Of a stretch of 64,000 nt of DNA, positions 45,663 through 55,677 are shown piece after piece. Source of the stretch: Curtobacterium sp. 9128 (GTDB lineage: Bacteria > Actinomycetota > Actinomycetes > Actinomycetales > Microbacteriaceae); NCBI RefSeq assembly GCF_900086645.1, contig NZ_LT576451.1:1612001-1676000 (forward strand), in the 5' to 3' direction. Both the position numbers and the translations under genes were made by a program. A model generated the notes under the pieces. The model was given only the letters and a program-made list of their open reading frames with translations. It did no database searches and was not told the DNA's origin. The stretch's first letter is position 1. Each line of letters opens with the position of its first letter.

Positions 45663-46664
45663 ATGGCCATCATCGAAGCCTCCGGGCTGACCAAGACCTA
45701 TCGATCGAAGTCCGGGCCGGTGCACGCGTTGGCCGGACTCGACCTGTCCGTGCCGCAGGGCACCGTCACGGCGCTGCTCGGGCCGAACGGCGCCGGCAAG
45801 ACCACGACGGTCAAGGTGCTCACGACGCTCATCAAGCCCGACAGCGGCACGGCGTCGATCGCCGGGGTCGACGTCGTGCGGGACCCCCAGGCGACCCGTC
45901 GGTCGATCGGGGTGTCCGGGCAGTACGCCGCGGTCGACGAGAACCTCACGGGGTTCGAGAACCTCGAGATGATCGGCCGGCTGTACCACCTCGGTGGCAA
46001 GGCGTCCCGTGCCCGAGCCCGCGAGCTCATCGACGTGTTCGACCTGTCCGAGGCGGGGGACCGCCCCGTGAAGGGCTTCTCCGGCGGTATGCGTCGGCGC
46101 ATCGACCTCGCCGGTGCCCTCGTGATGAACCCGAGCGTGCTGTTCCTCGACGAACCGACGACCGGGCTCGACCCCCGCAGCCGACTGTCGCTCTGGGGCA
46201 TCATCGAGCGACTCGTCGCCGACGGCGCGACCGTGCTCCTGACGACGCAGTACCTCGAGGAAGCCGACCGGCTCGCCGACGACATCGCGGTGATCGACGA
46301 CGGCAGGGTCATCGCCGAGGGCACGGCCGACCAGCTCAAGGCACAGGTCGGCGGACACCGGGTCGTCGTGACGCTGGTCGACGAGACCGACGGTGACGCT
46401 GCGGTCACCGTGCTCCGGCGCTACGGCGTCGGTGAGGTGGAGGCATCCGGCGACGGACGCACCCACGCGATCGCGGTGGAAGCCGGCCCGACGGCGCTGC
46501 AGCGCGTGCTCGCCGACCTGGGCGAGGCCGGCATCGAACTCCACGACGCCGGCATGCGCCGCCCCACCCTCGACGACGTGTTCCTCCGGCTCACCGGGCA
46601 CGCCGCGACCGAGGACGATGCCGACGACGCGCCGGCCGCCAAGCAGAAGGAGGCGGCACGATGA
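45663..46664 (+). CDS. drug-export ABC ATPase (DrrA type)
   Basis: 333 residues of the daunorubicin-resistance ATPase group: Walker A GPNGAGKTTTVKVL, signature FSGGMRRRIDLAGAL, Walker B LFLDEPTTGLDP, switch His replaced in the usual way by TTQYLEEADRLAD, and the extra C-terminal domain of this group (VVVTLVDETDGDA...LDDVFLRLTG). Pairs with the permease that overlaps its stop. GAGGGAG before the ATG. Confidence 0.9.
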   Translation: MAIIEASGLTKTYRSKSGPVHALAGLDLSVPQGTVTALLGPNGAGKTTTVKVLTTLIKPDSGTASIAGVDVVRDPQATRRSIGVSGQYAAVDENLTGFENLEMIGRLYHLGGKASRARARELIDVFDLSEAGDRPVKGFSGGMRRRIDLAGALVMNPSVLFLDEPTTGLDPRSRLSLWGIIERLVADGATVLLTTQYLEEADRLADDIAVIDDGRVIAEGTADQLKAQVGGHRVVVTLVDETDGDAAVTVLRRYGVGEVEASGDGRTHAIAVEAGPTALQRVLADLGEAGIELHDAGMRRPTLDDVFLRLTGHAATEDDADDAPAAKQKEAAR

Positions 46665-47509
46665 CCGCCGTCGTCACCACGCCGGGCCGGCAGCTGCCGG
46701 TCGTCGTCACCTCACCCGTCGCGGTGTGGTTCGAGGACGGCTGGACGGTCACCAAGCGCAACCTCATCAAGATCAAGCGCTCGCCCGACATGCTCGTCTT
46801 CGCCGTGCTCCAGCCGATCATGTTCGTGCTGCTGTTCAGTCAGGTCTACGGCGGGGCCATCGCCGTGCAGGGCACCGACTACACGCAGTTCCTGATGGCA
46901 GGGATCTTCGCCCAGACCGTCGTGTTCGGCGCGACGTTCTCCGGCTCTGCGATGGCGCAGGACCTCAAGGAAGGGCTGATCGACCGGTTCCGGACGCTGC
47001 CGATGTCGTCGTCCGCGGTGCTCGTCGGCCGCACCAACAGCGACCTCGTCCTCAACACGATCTCGATGGTGATCATGATGCTCACCGGCCTGCTCGTGGG
47101 GTGGCGGGTGAACTCCTCACCGCTGGAGTTCCTCGCCGGCGTCGCGCTGCTGCTGCTCTTCAGCTACTCGTTCAGCTGGGTGATGGCACTGCTCGGCATG
47201 AGCGTGAAGACGCCGGAGGTGATCAACAACGCGTCGTTCATGATCCTGTTCCCGCTGACGTTCATCTCGAACGCCTTCGTCCCGAGCGACACGCTGCCGC
47301 TCGTGCTCCGCGTGTTCGCGGAGTGGAACCCCGTGTCCTCCCTCGTGCAGGCGGCCCGTGAGCTCTTCGGGAACGTCGGGTCAGCACCGGTGCCCGACAT
47401 CTGGACGATGCAGCACCCGATCACCACCGTGCTCATCGGCATCGCCGTCATGCTCGTCGTGTTCGTGCCGTGGGCGGTGAACAAGTACACGCGGATCAGT
47501 TCGAAGTAG
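46661..47509 (+). CDS. ABC-2 type permease (DrrB type)
   Basis: 282 residues, six hydrophobic segments, with [24 protein letters not shown] and [20 protein letters not shown], the cytoplasmic coupling loop of this family. It forms an efflux pump with the preceding ATPase (ATGA overlap). The substrate cannot be inferred. Confidence 0.9.
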   Translation: MTAVVTTPGRQLPVVVTSPVAVWFEDGWTVTKRNLIKIKRSPDMLVFAVLQPIMFVLLFSQVYGGAIAVQGTDYTQFLMAGIFAQTVVFGATFSGSAMAQDLKEGLIDRFRTLPMSSSAVLVGRTNSDLVLNTISMVIMMLTGLLVGWRVNSSPLEFLAGVALLLLFSYSFSWVMALLGMSVKTPEVINNASFMILFPLTFISNAFVPSDTLPLVLRVFAEWNPVSSLVQAARELFGNVGSAPVPDIWTMQHPITTVLIGIAVMLVVFVPWAVNKYTRISSK

Positions 47510-47520
47510 CCGCGGCGGCT

Positions 47521-47526
47521 TACGAT
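47521..47526 (+). promoter_or_regulatory. -10 box for APC permease
   Basis: TACGAT, 29 bases before the ATG at 47556; the short leader contains GAGAGGG. Confidence 0.45.
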
Positions 47527-47555
47527 CGTGTCGAACCGTCGACGCGAGAGGGCCC

Positions 47556-49553
47556 ATGACCGCGACAGATGCCGAGCGTGCCGGCGAACAGGCTGCTGCC
47601 CGCGACGCCACCGAGCCCGGTCCGGACCGCACCACGCGGGTCCGGCGGTGGATGCTGCAGGGCTCCGACCAGGGGGCGTCCCACCAGGGTCCGCACCAGG
47701 TCGAGGTCGAGAAGACCCACTCGTGGTGGCGGGTCATGTGCCTCACGGGTGTCGACTACTTCTCGACGCTCGGCTACCAGCCGGCCATCGCGGCGCTCGC
47801 CGCCGGGCTGCTCTCGCCGATCGCGACCATCGTGCTCGTCCTCGTCACGCTCTTCGGCGCGCTGCCGGTCTACCGCCGCGTCGCCCAGGACAGCTTCCGC
47901 GGCGCCGGGTCGATCATGATGCTCGAGAAGCTCCTGCCCTGGTGGGCCGGCAAGCTGTTCGTGCTGGTCCTGCTCGGGTTCGCCGTGACGGACTTCATGA
48001 TCACGATGACCCTGTCCGCCGCGGACGCGACGGCCCACATCGCCGAGAATCCCTTCACGCCGCACTGGTTCACCGAGATCCCGGTGCCGCTGACCCTGGC
48101 GCTGCTGCTCCTGCTCGGCGTGGTGTTCCTGCGCGGGTTCAAGGAGGCGATCGGCATCGCGGTCGGCCTGGTCGCCGTGTACCTGGCGCTCAACGCGGTC
48201 GTCGTCGCCGTCTCGCTCTGGCACGTGTTCGAGCGCCCGACCGTGGCGAGCGACTGGTGGAGCGGACTGACCGCACAGCACAGCAACCCCCTCGTGATGA
48301 TCGGGATCGCGCTGATCGTGTTCCCGAAGCTCGCGCTCGGCCTGTCCGGGTTCGAGACCGGGGTCGCGGTGATGCCGCAGGTCCGCGGCGACGCCGCCGA
48401 CGGCACGAGCCCCCGCCCCGAGGGCCGCATCCGCGGGACCAAGCGGCTGCTGACCGTCGCCGCGGTGATCATGAGCACGTTCCTCATCACCTCGTCGATC
48501 GTCACGACCTTCCTGATCCCGCAGCACGAGTTCCAGCCGGGCGGCGGAGCGAACGGACGCGCGCTGGCGTACCTGGCGCACGAGTACCTGGGCGGCGTGT
48601 TCGGGTCGGTGTACGACTTCTCGACGGTCGCGATCCTGTGGTTCGCCGGCGCGAGTGCGATGGCCGGACTGCTCAACCTGGTGCCCCGGTTCCTGCCCCG
48701 TTACGGGATGGCGCCGCAGTGGGCGAGGGCGACCCGGCCCCTGGTCATCATCTTCACGCTCATCGCCTTCGTGATCACGATCATCTTCCAGGCCAACGTC
48801 GACGCGCAGGGCGGTGCGTACGCCACGGGCGTGCTCGTCCTGATCACGAGCGCCGCCGTCGCGGTGACCCTGTCGGCCCGGCGCAAGCAGCAGAAGAAAC
48901 GCACCATCGGCTTCGGCATCATCGCCGTGGTGTTCGTCTACACGACCATCGCGAACGTCATCGAACGCCCGGACGGCGTGCGGATCGCCGCGGTCTTCAT
49001 CATCGCGATCGTGGTCGTGTCGCTGGTGTCCCGGGTGCGACGGTCGTTCGAGCTCCGGGCGTCGTCGATCGAGCTCGACGCGACCGCCAGGCAGTTCGTC
49101 GAGGCCGACGCCGACCAGTTCAGCTCGGTGTGCATCATCGCGAACGAACCGGGTGCGGGAACGGCGGCCGCCTACCGGTCGAAGGGGCGCGAGGAACGAC
49201 GCGACTCCGGCATCCCGGCCCGCGTCCCGACGATGTTCCTCGAGGTGCTCCCGGCCGACTCGTCCGACTTCGAGGAGGACCTCGTCATCGAGGGGCACGT
49301 GGTGCACGGGTTCCGGGTGCTCCGGGTCCGATCCGGCAACGTGCCCAACACCATCGCGTCGACGTTGCTCGCGATCCGGGACATCGCCGGCGTGGTGCCG
49401 AGCATCTACTTCGAGTGGAACGAGGGCAGCCCGATCCGGAACGCCATCCGCTTCGTCTTCACCGGCGTCGGCGACGTCGCTCCGGTGACGCGTGAGGTCC
49501 TGCGCGAGGCCGAACCCGAGGTCAACCGCCGACCGAGCGTGCACGTGTCGTGA
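47556..49553 (+). CDS. APC superfamily permease
   Basis: 665 residues. About 60 hydrophilic residues, then twelve membrane segments beginning with [21 protein letters not shown], including [15 protein letters not shown], and a cytosolic C-terminal domain of about 150 residues ([22 protein letters not shown]...[18 protein letters not shown]). Probably imports amino acids or related compounds; the cytosolic domain is not recognised. Overlaps the next gene by four bases. Confidence 0.8.
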   Translation: MTATDAERAGEQAAARDATEPGPDRTTRVRRWMLQGSDQGASHQGPHQVEVEKTHSWWRVMCLTGVDYFSTLGYQPAIAALAAGLLSPIATIVLVLVTLFGALPVYRRVAQDSFRGAGSIMMLEKLLPWWAGKLFVLVLLGFAVTDFMITMTLSAADATAHIAENPFTPHWFTEIPVPLTLALLLLLGVVFLRGFKEAIGIAVGLVAVYLALNAVVVAVSLWHVFERPTVASDWWSGLTAQHSNPLVMIGIALIVFPKLALGLSGFETGVAVMPQVRGDAADGTSPRPEGRIRGTKRLLTVAAVIMSTFLITSSIVTTFLIPQHEFQPGGGANGRALAYLAHEYLGGVFGSVYDFSTVAILWFAGASAMAGLLNLVPRFLPRYGMAPQWARATRPLVIIFTLIAFVITIIFQANVDAQGGAYATGVLVLITSAAVAVTLSARRKQQKKRTIGFGIIAVVFVYTTIANVIERPDGVRIAAVFIIAIVVVSLVSRVRRSFELRASSIELDATARQFVEADADQFSSVCIIANEPGAGTAAAYRSKGREERRDSGIPARVPTMFLEVLPADSSDFEEDLVIEGHVVHGFRVLRVRSGNVPNTIASTLLAIRDIAGVVPSIYFEWNEGSPIRNAIRFVFTGVGDVAPVTREVLREAEPEVNRRPSVHVS

Positions 49554-50512
49554 CGGGCGCGGTCGACGCGGGCCGAGCCTCCCACCCGGTCGGCGGCATC
49601 GCCGCCGTCGTCGTCGCCGCGGCGGTGTGGGGGACCACCGGGACGGCGACGCACTTCGCTCCCGGCGTGCCCGCGTTCGTGTTCGGTGCCGTGACCTTCG
49701 GCCTCGGTGGCCTCGTGCTCGCCGGCCTGGCCGGTCGTGCCACGCTCCGTGCCGTGGTCGCTCCGGGGACGCGGGGCTGGGTCTGGCTGGGGGCAGCGGC
49801 GCTCGCCGTGTACGCGGTGGCGTTCTACGCGGCGCTGGCCGACGCGGGTGTCGCGCTGGGGACGACCATCGCGATCGGCTCGTCGCCCGTGTTCGCCGGA
49901 CTCGTCGAGTGGGTCGCGGAGCGTCGTCCCGTGGCGCGGCGGTGGGTCCTCGCCACGGTCGTGAGCGTCATCGGGATGGTCGTCGTGACGCTCTCCCGCT
50001 CGTCGTCGAGCTCGTCCGGGTCGCTTGCGATCGGTCTCGGAGCCGCCCTGCTCGCCGGACTGACCTATGCGCTGTACTCGTGGGCGATCGCCCGCGGGAT
50101 GGGCACGTTCCGGGCACCGGTGCCCGGTGGGCCGACGGCCGAGATCGTCTCGCATGTCGGGCCGAACGGACGGGGACTCGTCGGCGCGGTGTTCGGGCTC
50201 GCCGCAGTGCCGCTCGTGGTGCTCGTCGTGGTGTCCGGTCACGAGTACCTCGTCGTGCCGTCGGACTGGCCGGTGTTCCTCTACCTGGCGCTCGTGCCGA
50301 CGGTGATCGGGCACTCGCTGTACGCGGTCGGGCTCAGGACGGTGACGGCGTCGGCCGCGACGCTGCTGTCGCTGTTCGAGCCCGTCGTGGCAGCGGTGCT
50401 CGCGGTGCTGGTCGTGGGGGAGCACCTCGGGGTCGTCGGGTGGGGCGGCATCGTGCTCGTCGTGCTCGGGCTGGCGTTGCTCGCGGTGCCCGGGCGGGCG
50501 TCGCGGCGCTGA
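49550..50512 (+). CDS. EamA/DMT family transporter
   Basis: 320 residues, ten membrane segments in two EamA repeats (first ends [13 protein letters not shown], second contains [38 protein letters not shown]). Members export amino acids, nucleosides or other metabolites. GTG start inside the stop of the APC gene. A Ser-rich linker [10 protein letters not shown] separates the halves. Confidence 0.88.
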   Translation: MTGAVDAGRASHPVGGIAAVVVAAAVWGTTGTATHFAPGVPAFVFGAVTFGLGGLVLAGLAGRATLRAVVAPGTRGWVWLGAAALAVYAVAFYAALADAGVALGTTIAIGSSPVFAGLVEWVAERRPVARRWVLATVVSVIGMVVVTLSRSSSSSSGSLAIGLGAALLAGLTYALYSWAIARGMGTFRAPVPGGPTAEIVSHVGPNGRGLVGAVFGLAAVPLVVLVVVSGHEYLVVPSDWPVFLYLALVPTVIGHSLYAVGLRTVTASAATLLSLFEPVVAAVLAVLVVGEHLGVVGWGGIVLVVLGLALLAVPGRASRR

Positions 50513-50574
50513 GTGCTCGCGCGTCGGAACTCGGCGCGTGCCCGGTTGCGGACTCGGCGCGACGGCCGCATTTC

Positions 50575-50703
50575 GACTCGGAACGACAACGCCGCTGTCG
50601 TACGACGACGACCCTGTCGTTCGTTGCGCGGACCGGATGTTGCGGACGCGTGGGAGCGACATGCTCGCTGTCGTACGACAGCGAGTCTGTCGTTCCGAGT
50701 CGG
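50575..50703. repeat. nested hairpin cluster, CGGAACGACA family
   Basis: GACTCGGAACGACA (50575-50588) is matched by TGTCGTTCCGAGTC (50688-50701). Inside are CTGTCGTACGACG units and a perfect 22-base palindrome at 50664-50685 centred on GTAC (arms CTCGCTGTCGT). The whole 213-base gap between two convergent genes is filled by such inverted units; no gene is seen. Confidence 0.85.
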
Positions 50704-50725
50704 CCCCGCGCGCCCGCCCCGCCGC

Positions 50726-52411
50726 CTACTCGCCCAGGATCTGGTCGCGCACCTTGCGCCGCAGCACCTTGCCGATCATCGAGCGGGGCAGGTCCTCCAC
50801 GACGACGATCCGCCGCGGCACCTTGTACGCCGCCATGTGCTCGCGGGCGTAGGCACGGAGGGCCTCGGCGTCGAACGAGGACGGGTCGCGCGGCACCACC
50901 GCGGCGACGACCTGCTCGTTGCCCGCCTGGGTGATGCCGACGACGGCGACCTCGCGGACGCTCGGGTGCTTCACCAGGGCGTCCTCGACCTCGGTCGGGG
51001 AGACGTTGAAGCCGCCCGTGATGATGAGCTCCTTGAGCCGGTCGACGATCCGGACGTAGCCGTCGGCGTCGATCGCGACGATGTCCCCGGTGCGGAACCA
51101 GCCGTCCGCGGTGAAGACCTCATCGGTGGCCTCCGCCTTGCCCCAGTAGCCGCTGAACACCTGCGGCCCGCGGACCTGCAGCTCACCCGGCTCGTCCGTG
51201 CCGAGCACCCGGGTTGGCTCGTCCGGGTCGGCGACACGGGCCTCGGTCGAGGGGAACGGCAGGCCGATGGTGCCGAGCCGCCTGGCGTCGGACACCGGGT
51301 TCGCCATGATGACCGGAGAGCACTCGGACAGGCCGTATCCCTCCACCAGGTAACCGCCGGTGCGCGCCTCCCACGGCTCGACGACGTCCTTCGACAGCGC
51401 CATCGCCCCGGAGATCCCGATCTCGATGCCCTTGAGCGACACCTTCTTGGAGTCGGCGGCATGCTGCAACCTGGCGTAGATCGGCGGCACGGCGGGCAGG
51501 AACGTCGGCGGGTGCCGCTTCATCGCGGTGAGCACGAGATCCGGTTCGAACGCCGGGAAGAGCACCAACCGCGAGGCCATGCTCATCGCGAACGTCAGGC
51601 ACAGCGTCAGTCCGTAGGCGTGGAACATCGGCAGGATCGCGTAGACGACGCTGCCGTCGCCCGGCTGGATCTGCGGAACCCATGCACGGGACTGCGCCGC
51701 GTTCGCGATGAGGTTGCGGTGCGTCAGGACGGCACCCTTCGGCGTCCCCGTGGTGCCGGACGTGTACTGGATGAGCGCGGTGTCGTCGGTGGACGGCCGG
51801 GCGTGCTTGCGGGACAGCCGGCGGGAGGACACCAGGTCGTCCCACTTCGTCGTGCCGCGGACCTTCGTCGTCAGCTTCGCGCGGGACTCCCGGGCCTTCG
51901 CCACGGGAAGCGTCAGCGCGAGCCGGGTGCTCCGAGGCATCGCCTTCGTCAGGTCGACGGACACGATGGCGTCCAGTCGAACGTCGGCGGGGAACTCCTG
52001 CAGCGTCGCGACGGACTTGTCCCACGCGATCGCCACCTTCGCGCCGTGGTCCTCGAACTGGTGCCGGAGCTCGCGCGGCGTGTACAGCGGGTTGTGCTCG
52101 ACGACGATCGCCCCGAGCCGCAGCACCGCGTAGAACGCCACGACGTGCTGCGGGCAGTTCGGCAGCACCAGCGCCACCCGGTCACCAGCGGTCACGCCGA
52201 GCTTGCGGAGGCCGTTCGCCGCGCGGACGATCTGGTCCTCGAGCGTGGCGTACGTCGTCGTGCGCTTGAAGAACTCGAGGGCGACCTTTTTCGGGAACCG
52301 CTTCGCGGACTGCTCCACGAGGTCGAAGAGCGACCCGGTGGGCTCCTCGATGTCGTGCGGCACTCCTGGTGCGTAGGCGGCAAGCCAGGGACGGGGCGTG
52401 TCGATGCTCAC
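50726..52411 (-). CDS. long-chain fatty acyl-CoA ligase
   Basis: Adenylate-forming enzyme that activates fatty acids as acyl-CoA. 561 residues with P-loop YTSGTTGTPKGAVLTH, GYGLSECSP, GWFRTGDIV, DRLKELIITGGFNVSP and the C-terminal lysine in SMIGKVLRRKVRD. GTG at 52411 lies 6 bases after TAGGTT. Monocistronic and divergent from the DUF2236 gene. Confidence 0.92.
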   Translation of the reverse strand: MSIDTPRPWLAAYAPGVPHDIEEPTGSLFDLVEQSAKRFPKKVALEFFKRTTTYATLEDQIVRAANGLRKLGVTAGDRVALVLPNCPQHVVAFYAVLRLGAIVVEHNPLYTPRELRHQFEDHGAKVAIAWDKSVATLQEFPADVRLDAIVSVDLTKAMPRSTRLALTLPVAKARESRAKLTTKVRGTTKWDDLVSSRRLSRKHARPSTDDTALIQYTSGTTGTPKGAVLTHRNLIANAAQSRAWVPQIQPGDGSVVYAILPMFHAYGLTLCLTFAMSMASRLVLFPAFEPDLVLTAMKRHPPTFLPAVPPIYARLQHAADSKKVSLKGIEIGISGAMALSKDVVEPWEARTGGYLVEGYGLSECSPVIMANPVSDARRLGTIGLPFPSTEARVADPDEPTRVLGTDEPGELQVRGPQVFSGYWGKAEATDEVFTADGWFRTGDIVAIDADGYVRIVDRLKELIITGGFNVSPTEVEDALVKHPSVREVAVVGITQAGNEQVVAAVVPRDPSSFDAEALRAYAREHMAAYKVPRRIVVVEDLPRSMIGKVLRRKVRDQILGE

Positions 52412-52417
52412 CCGCCC

Positions 52418-52423
52418 AACCTA
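52418..52423 (-). promoter_or_regulatory. -10 box for acyl-CoA ligase gene, leaderless
   Basis: TAGGTT on the minus strand, 6 bases before the GTG at 52411. Confidence 0.55.
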
Positions 52424-52469
52424 GCGGGGTGCCCGACCGCGGGCTGGGAACACACCCCGCCGGGCGGCG

Positions 52470-52475
52470 CACGAT
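52470..52475 (+). promoter_or_regulatory. -10 box for DUF2236 gene, leaderless
   Basis: CACGAT, 6 bases, ATG at 52482. The GAGGA between them could also serve as ribosome site, so this case is ambiguous. Confidence 0.4.
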
Positions 52476-52481
52476 GAGGAC

Positions 52482-53408
52482 ATGTCCTTCGTCACCGGTG
52501 CACTCCGCTCCCGCCTCCAGGCCACGTTCACCGGCAGCACGACCGGTCGACCCGAGTGGGTGGACGAGCTCGAGCAGGGCACCGACGCCGGCTTCTTCGG
52601 ACCGGGGTCGGCGACCTGGTCCGTGCACGGCGGCAACCACACGATCGTGGCCGGTGTCCGTGCGCTCCTCGTCCAGGCGCTGCACCCGGGGGCGCTCGCG
52701 GGTGTCGCCGACCACTCCCGCTACCGTGAGGACCCGTTCGGCCGCCTCGCCGGCACCATCCGCTGGATCTACACGGTGTCGCACGGGGACACCGCGACGG
52801 CCAGGGGAGCGAGCCAGTGGGTGCTCCGGCTGCACGAGAAGGTCCACGGCCAGTACGTCGACGGGCACGGGAGGACTCGGGACTACACCGCGAACGACCC
52901 GGACCTGGCGCGGTGGGTGCACCTCGCCTTCACCGACGCGTTCCTCAGGAGCGCCCAGCGGTGGGGAGACCCGATCCCGGGATGCGCCGACGCCTACGTC
53001 CGGGAGTGGGCGACCGCCGGCGAACTCATGCGCGTGGAGGACCCGCCGCGCAGCGAGGCCGAACTCCGCGCCCAGATGGACGGCTACCTCGACCGCGGCG
53101 AGCTGGCCGTCACACCGCGCACCCGCGAGGTCGTCCGCTTCATCCGCAACCCGCCCCTCGCCCGCATGCTGCGGCCCGGCTACCAGGCGCTGTTCCAGGG
53201 TGCCGTGTCGACCCTCGACCCCCGGCACCGATCGATGCTCGGGTTGCGCCAGGCGGCGATCGGCCCGGTGGAGCTGCCCGTCGGACGCGCGACAGGCATG
53301 GTCCTGGACGGCATCGGCGGCGTGCTCGGCAACCAGTCGGGGACGGAGCGCGCAGCGCTCCGGCGCATCGCACGGCTGGAGCGCGAGGCCGCGGAACCAG
53401 CGGCCTGA
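52482..53408 (+). CDS. oxygenase MpaB family (DUF2236) protein
   Basis: 308 residues, all-helical DUF2236 family, thought to bind heme (the family includes latex-clearing and MpaB oxygenases). Landmarks: LVQALHPGALAGVADHSRYREDPFGRL, RWIYTVSHGDTATA, RLHEKVHGQYVDG and AFTDAFLRSAQRWG; His residues in HPG, HEKVHG are candidate heme ligands. No signal peptide. Substrate unknown. Confidence 0.85.
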   Translation: MSFVTGALRSRLQATFTGSTTGRPEWVDELEQGTDAGFFGPGSATWSVHGGNHTIVAGVRALLVQALHPGALAGVADHSRYREDPFGRLAGTIRWIYTVSHGDTATARGASQWVLRLHEKVHGQYVDGHGRTRDYTANDPDLARWVHLAFTDAFLRSAQRWGDPIPGCADAYVREWATAGELMRVEDPPRSEAELRAQMDGYLDRGELAVTPRTREVVRFIRNPPLARMLRPGYQALFQGAVSTLDPRHRSMLGLRQAAIGPVELPVGRATGMVLDGIGGVLGNQSGTERAALRRIARLEREAAEPAA

Positions 53409-53415
53409 GACCCGA

Positions 53416-53472
53416 CCAGATGACGGACAGGAGGCACGGTGCGGGCCCGCACCGTGCCTCCCGTCCGTCTGG
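53416..53472. terminator. bidirectional hairpin terminator
   Basis: CCAGA-ACGGAC outer arms and GGAGGCACGGTGCGGG / CCCGCACCGTGCCTCC core form a stem of more than 25 pairs between convergent genes, one mismatch (ACAGG versus CCCGT). Confidence 0.8.
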
Positions 53473-53480
53473 TGGGCGCG

Positions 53481-54509
53481 TCAGAAACCGGACGGCACCC
53501 GGGGCGTGTACGCGGACTCGAGTCGCGTCACCTCGTCGTCCGTGAGGACGATCGACGCTCCGGCGACCGCGTCGTCGATGTGGTGCTCCTTCGTCGCGCC
53601 GACGATCGGGGCCGTGACCGCGTCCTTGCCGGCGACCCACGCCAGGGCGATCTGCGCCATGCTGACGCCGCGGTCGCTCGCGATCGACTCGACGGCGTCG
53701 ACGATCGCGTGGTTCGCGTCCTCGTCCTGGCGGTAGAGCGTCTTGCCGAACTCGTCGGTGTCGGCGCGCGTGCCGGAGCCCTGCGCGTTCCACGGGCGGG
53801 TGACCTTGCCGCGGGCGAGCGGGCTCCACGGGATCACCGCGACACCCGTGGCGGCGCAGAACGGGTGCATCTCGCGCTCTTCCTCGCGCTCGAGGAGGTT
53901 GTACTGGTCCTGCATACTGACGAACTTCGTCCAGCCGTGCAGCTCGGCGGTGTGCTGCATCCGGGCGAACTGCCATGCCCACATGCTGCTCGCGCCGATG
54001 TACCGCGCCTTGCCGGCCTTGACGACGTCGTGCAGTGCCTCCATCGTCTCCTCGATCGGCGTCTTCGGATCGAAGCGGTGGATCTGGTACAGGTCGACGT
54101 AGTCCGTGCCGAGGCGGGTGAGCGAGGCGTCGATCTCGTGCATGATCGCCATGCGGGAGAGTCCGGCGCCGTTGGGCCCGGGGCGCATCCGGTTGAAGAC
54201 CTTCGTGAAGACCTGGACGTCCTCTCTCGGGGCGAGTTCCTCCAGGAGCGTGCCGGTGATCTCCTCGCTGGAGCCGTCGGAGTACACGTTGGCGGTGTCG
54301 AAGGTGGTGATGCCCTTGTCGAACGCGTGCCGGACGAAGGGGCGTGCCTCGTCGATGCCGACGCTCCACGCGTGCGAGCCCTTCGTCGGGTCGCCGTAGG
54401 ACATCATCCCGAGGATGACGTTGCTGATCTCGAGGCCGGTGGCGCCGAGTCGTGTGGTGCTTGCGTTGGCGTTCGTGTCGGTGCTGTTCGTCGGGTGGGT
54501 CGGGGTCAT
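53481..54509 (-). CDS. aldo/keto reductase
   Basis: 342-residue NADPH-dependent oxidoreductase with the full tetrad: Asp in FDTANVYSDGSSEE with Tyr, Lys in VFTKVFN and His in YQIHRFDPKT. About 17 residues of Asn/Thr-rich extension precede RLGATGLEISNV. Cofactor-binding end PIVGATKEHHIDDAV is present. ATG at 54509 overlaps the stop of the gene before it, so both are one unit. Confidence 0.9.
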   Translation of the reverse strand: MTPTHPTNSTDTNANASTTRLGATGLEISNVILGMMSYGDPTKGSHAWSVGIDEARPFVRHAFDKGITTFDTANVYSDGSSEEITGTLLEELAPREDVQVFTKVFNRMRPGPNGAGLSRMAIMHEIDASLTRLGTDYVDLYQIHRFDPKTPIEETMEALHDVVKAGKARYIGASSMWAWQFARMQHTAELHGWTKFVSMQDQYNLLEREEEREMHPFCAATGVAVIPWSPLARGKVTRPWNAQGSGTRADTDEFGKTLYRQDEDANHAIVDAVESIASDRGVSMAQIALAWVAGKDAVTAPIVGATKEHHIDDAVAGASIVLTDDEVTRLESAYTPRVPSGF

Positions 54510-55072
54510 GCGTTCACCCTGGCATCGCGGCCTGTGACCGCGAGGAGGCGGACCTGGAGCGGTGCGTCCTCGCCGACCTCGACGGGTGCTGCGTACAGGC
54601 CGGTCTCGGCGAGTGACTCGATCTGCGGCTCGAAGTGGTGCCACACCGCCGCGACGAGTTCGTCCGGCAGCTGCTCGTCCGTGCCGGTCGCCCGCGCGAG
54701 GTCCCACGTGTGGATCGTGATGTCGCTCGTCTGCTCGGCGAGGTACTCTGCGGCGCTGACCACGTCGGTCGCGAGGTGGACAGGGGTGTCCTGCGGGGCG
54801 CGGTGCCACGCCTCGGTGGCGGCGCCCGCGAAGCGCTGCCACTCGGCCACGAGGTCGTCCCCGACGGGTTCGAGATCGGCCTCGGCCTGGGCGTAGTCGC
54901 ACCCGGTGAGGAGGAGTGGGATCCACCGCTGCTCGTCGACGACGTGCGCGACGAGGTCCCTGGTGGTCCACTCGGAGTCGGGGGTCGGGGCGTCCCAGTC
55001 GGAGACGGCGGCGACGCGGCGGCCGAACTCGGCTGCGGCGACGGCTTGCAGCGCGATCCAGTCGGTGGCCAT
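54506..55072 (-). CDS. maleylpyruvate isomerase N-terminal domain-like (TIGR03086-type) protein
   Basis: 188 residues of the DinB/mycothiol-dependent superfamily. WTTRDLVAHVVDEQRW near the N-terminus holds a metal His and HTWDLARATG about residue 130 supplies the others; it has one substrate domain only. Members are thiol transferases or unknown. AGGAG lies 8 bases before the ATG at 55072. First gene of the unit with the aldo/keto reductase. Confidence 0.8.
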   Translation of the reverse strand: MATDWIALQAVAAAEFGRRVAAVSDWDAPTPDSEWTTRDLVAHVVDEQRWIPLLLTGCDYAQAEADLEPVGDDLVAEWQRFAGAATEAWHRAPQDTPVHLATDVVSAAEYLAEQTSDITIHTWDLARATGTDEQLPDELVAAVWHHFEPQIESLAETGLYAAPVEVGEDAPLQVRLLAVTGRDARVNA

Positions 55073-55148
55073 GGTGGTGCTCCTGTTCGTCACGGTTCGG
55101 CGATGTGTGGCGTGCAACCTCGGGGAGCCTTCGCGGATTCCCGGGGCC

Positions 55149-55230
55149 GTGGGTGGGTGGGTGCGTGCGTGCGGGGGTGGGTGCGTGCGTGCGGGCCGTC
55201 GGTGGGTGCGTGCGTGCGGGGGTGCGTGCC
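55149..55230. repeat. G/T-rich tract (GGGTGGGTGCGTGC)
   Basis: Irregular repetition of GTGGGTGCGTGCGTGCGGGG. On the minus strand it is a CACGCACC tract directly upstream of the gene starting at 55072. Runs of G could form quadruplexes. Confidence 0.75.
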
Positions 55231-55260
55231 CAACGTACGCCGGCGCGGGTGCGGTCCGGT

Positions 55261-55505
55261 CGAGCGGGCGAAATACCCGGGAATCCTCGCGCGGGAACCC
55301 CACCCTTCCGCCCGCTCGCGTTCGTCCGGCGAAGGCTGCAGACCGTCCGCCGCCGAGCGGGCGAAATACCCGGGTAGCACCGCGCGGGAACCGCTCGAAT
55401 CCGCCCGCTCGCGAGGAGCGGGCAACGGGAGGTTGCCGTCGTGGTCGTCGAGCGGGGGAAATGCCAGCGATCGTCCCGCGAGAACGCGGGTATTTCGCCC
55501 GCTCG
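55261..55505. repeat. three copies of the GAGCGGGCGAAATACC hairpin
   Basis: Copies at 55261-55319, 55354-55413 and 55449-55505, about 93 bases apart. Each starts CGAGCGGGCGAAATACC (third: CGAGCGGGGGAAATGCC) and ends with the inverted CCGCCCGCTCG; the third ends with the full inverse GGGTATTTCGCCCGCTCG. Middle parts share CGCGCGGGAACC. Other copies: 57397 and 62824. Confidence 0.85.
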
Positions 55506-55677
55506 GGTGAACGCGCGGGAGCGCCCGCGGGAGCGTGTGAGTTCGTCCCCCTGAACGCGTCGCGGCCGGGCGCGACGAAGCCCCGGCGCCATGGGGCGGT
55601 GCCGGGGCTTCGTCTCGGGTGCTGCAGTGTGGTGCGGTTCGGTTCCCTCGGTCAGAGAGCGAGCGTCCGGAAGAGAC

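Larger units (their letters stand above)
55073..55677. other. 605-base intergenic region with repeats
   Basis: No gene seen. Holds a G/T-rich tract (55149-55230) and three related hairpins (55261-55319, 55354-55413, 55449-55505), then the 3' hairpin/short stem GCCCCGGCGCCATGGGGCGG about 55579-55598 before the YceI stop. Confidence 0.7.

Noticed and set aside
49975..50030. Ser-run in the DMT transporter as a frameshift or slippage error
   Set aside because: Frame and membrane segments continue normally on both sides; it is a linker.
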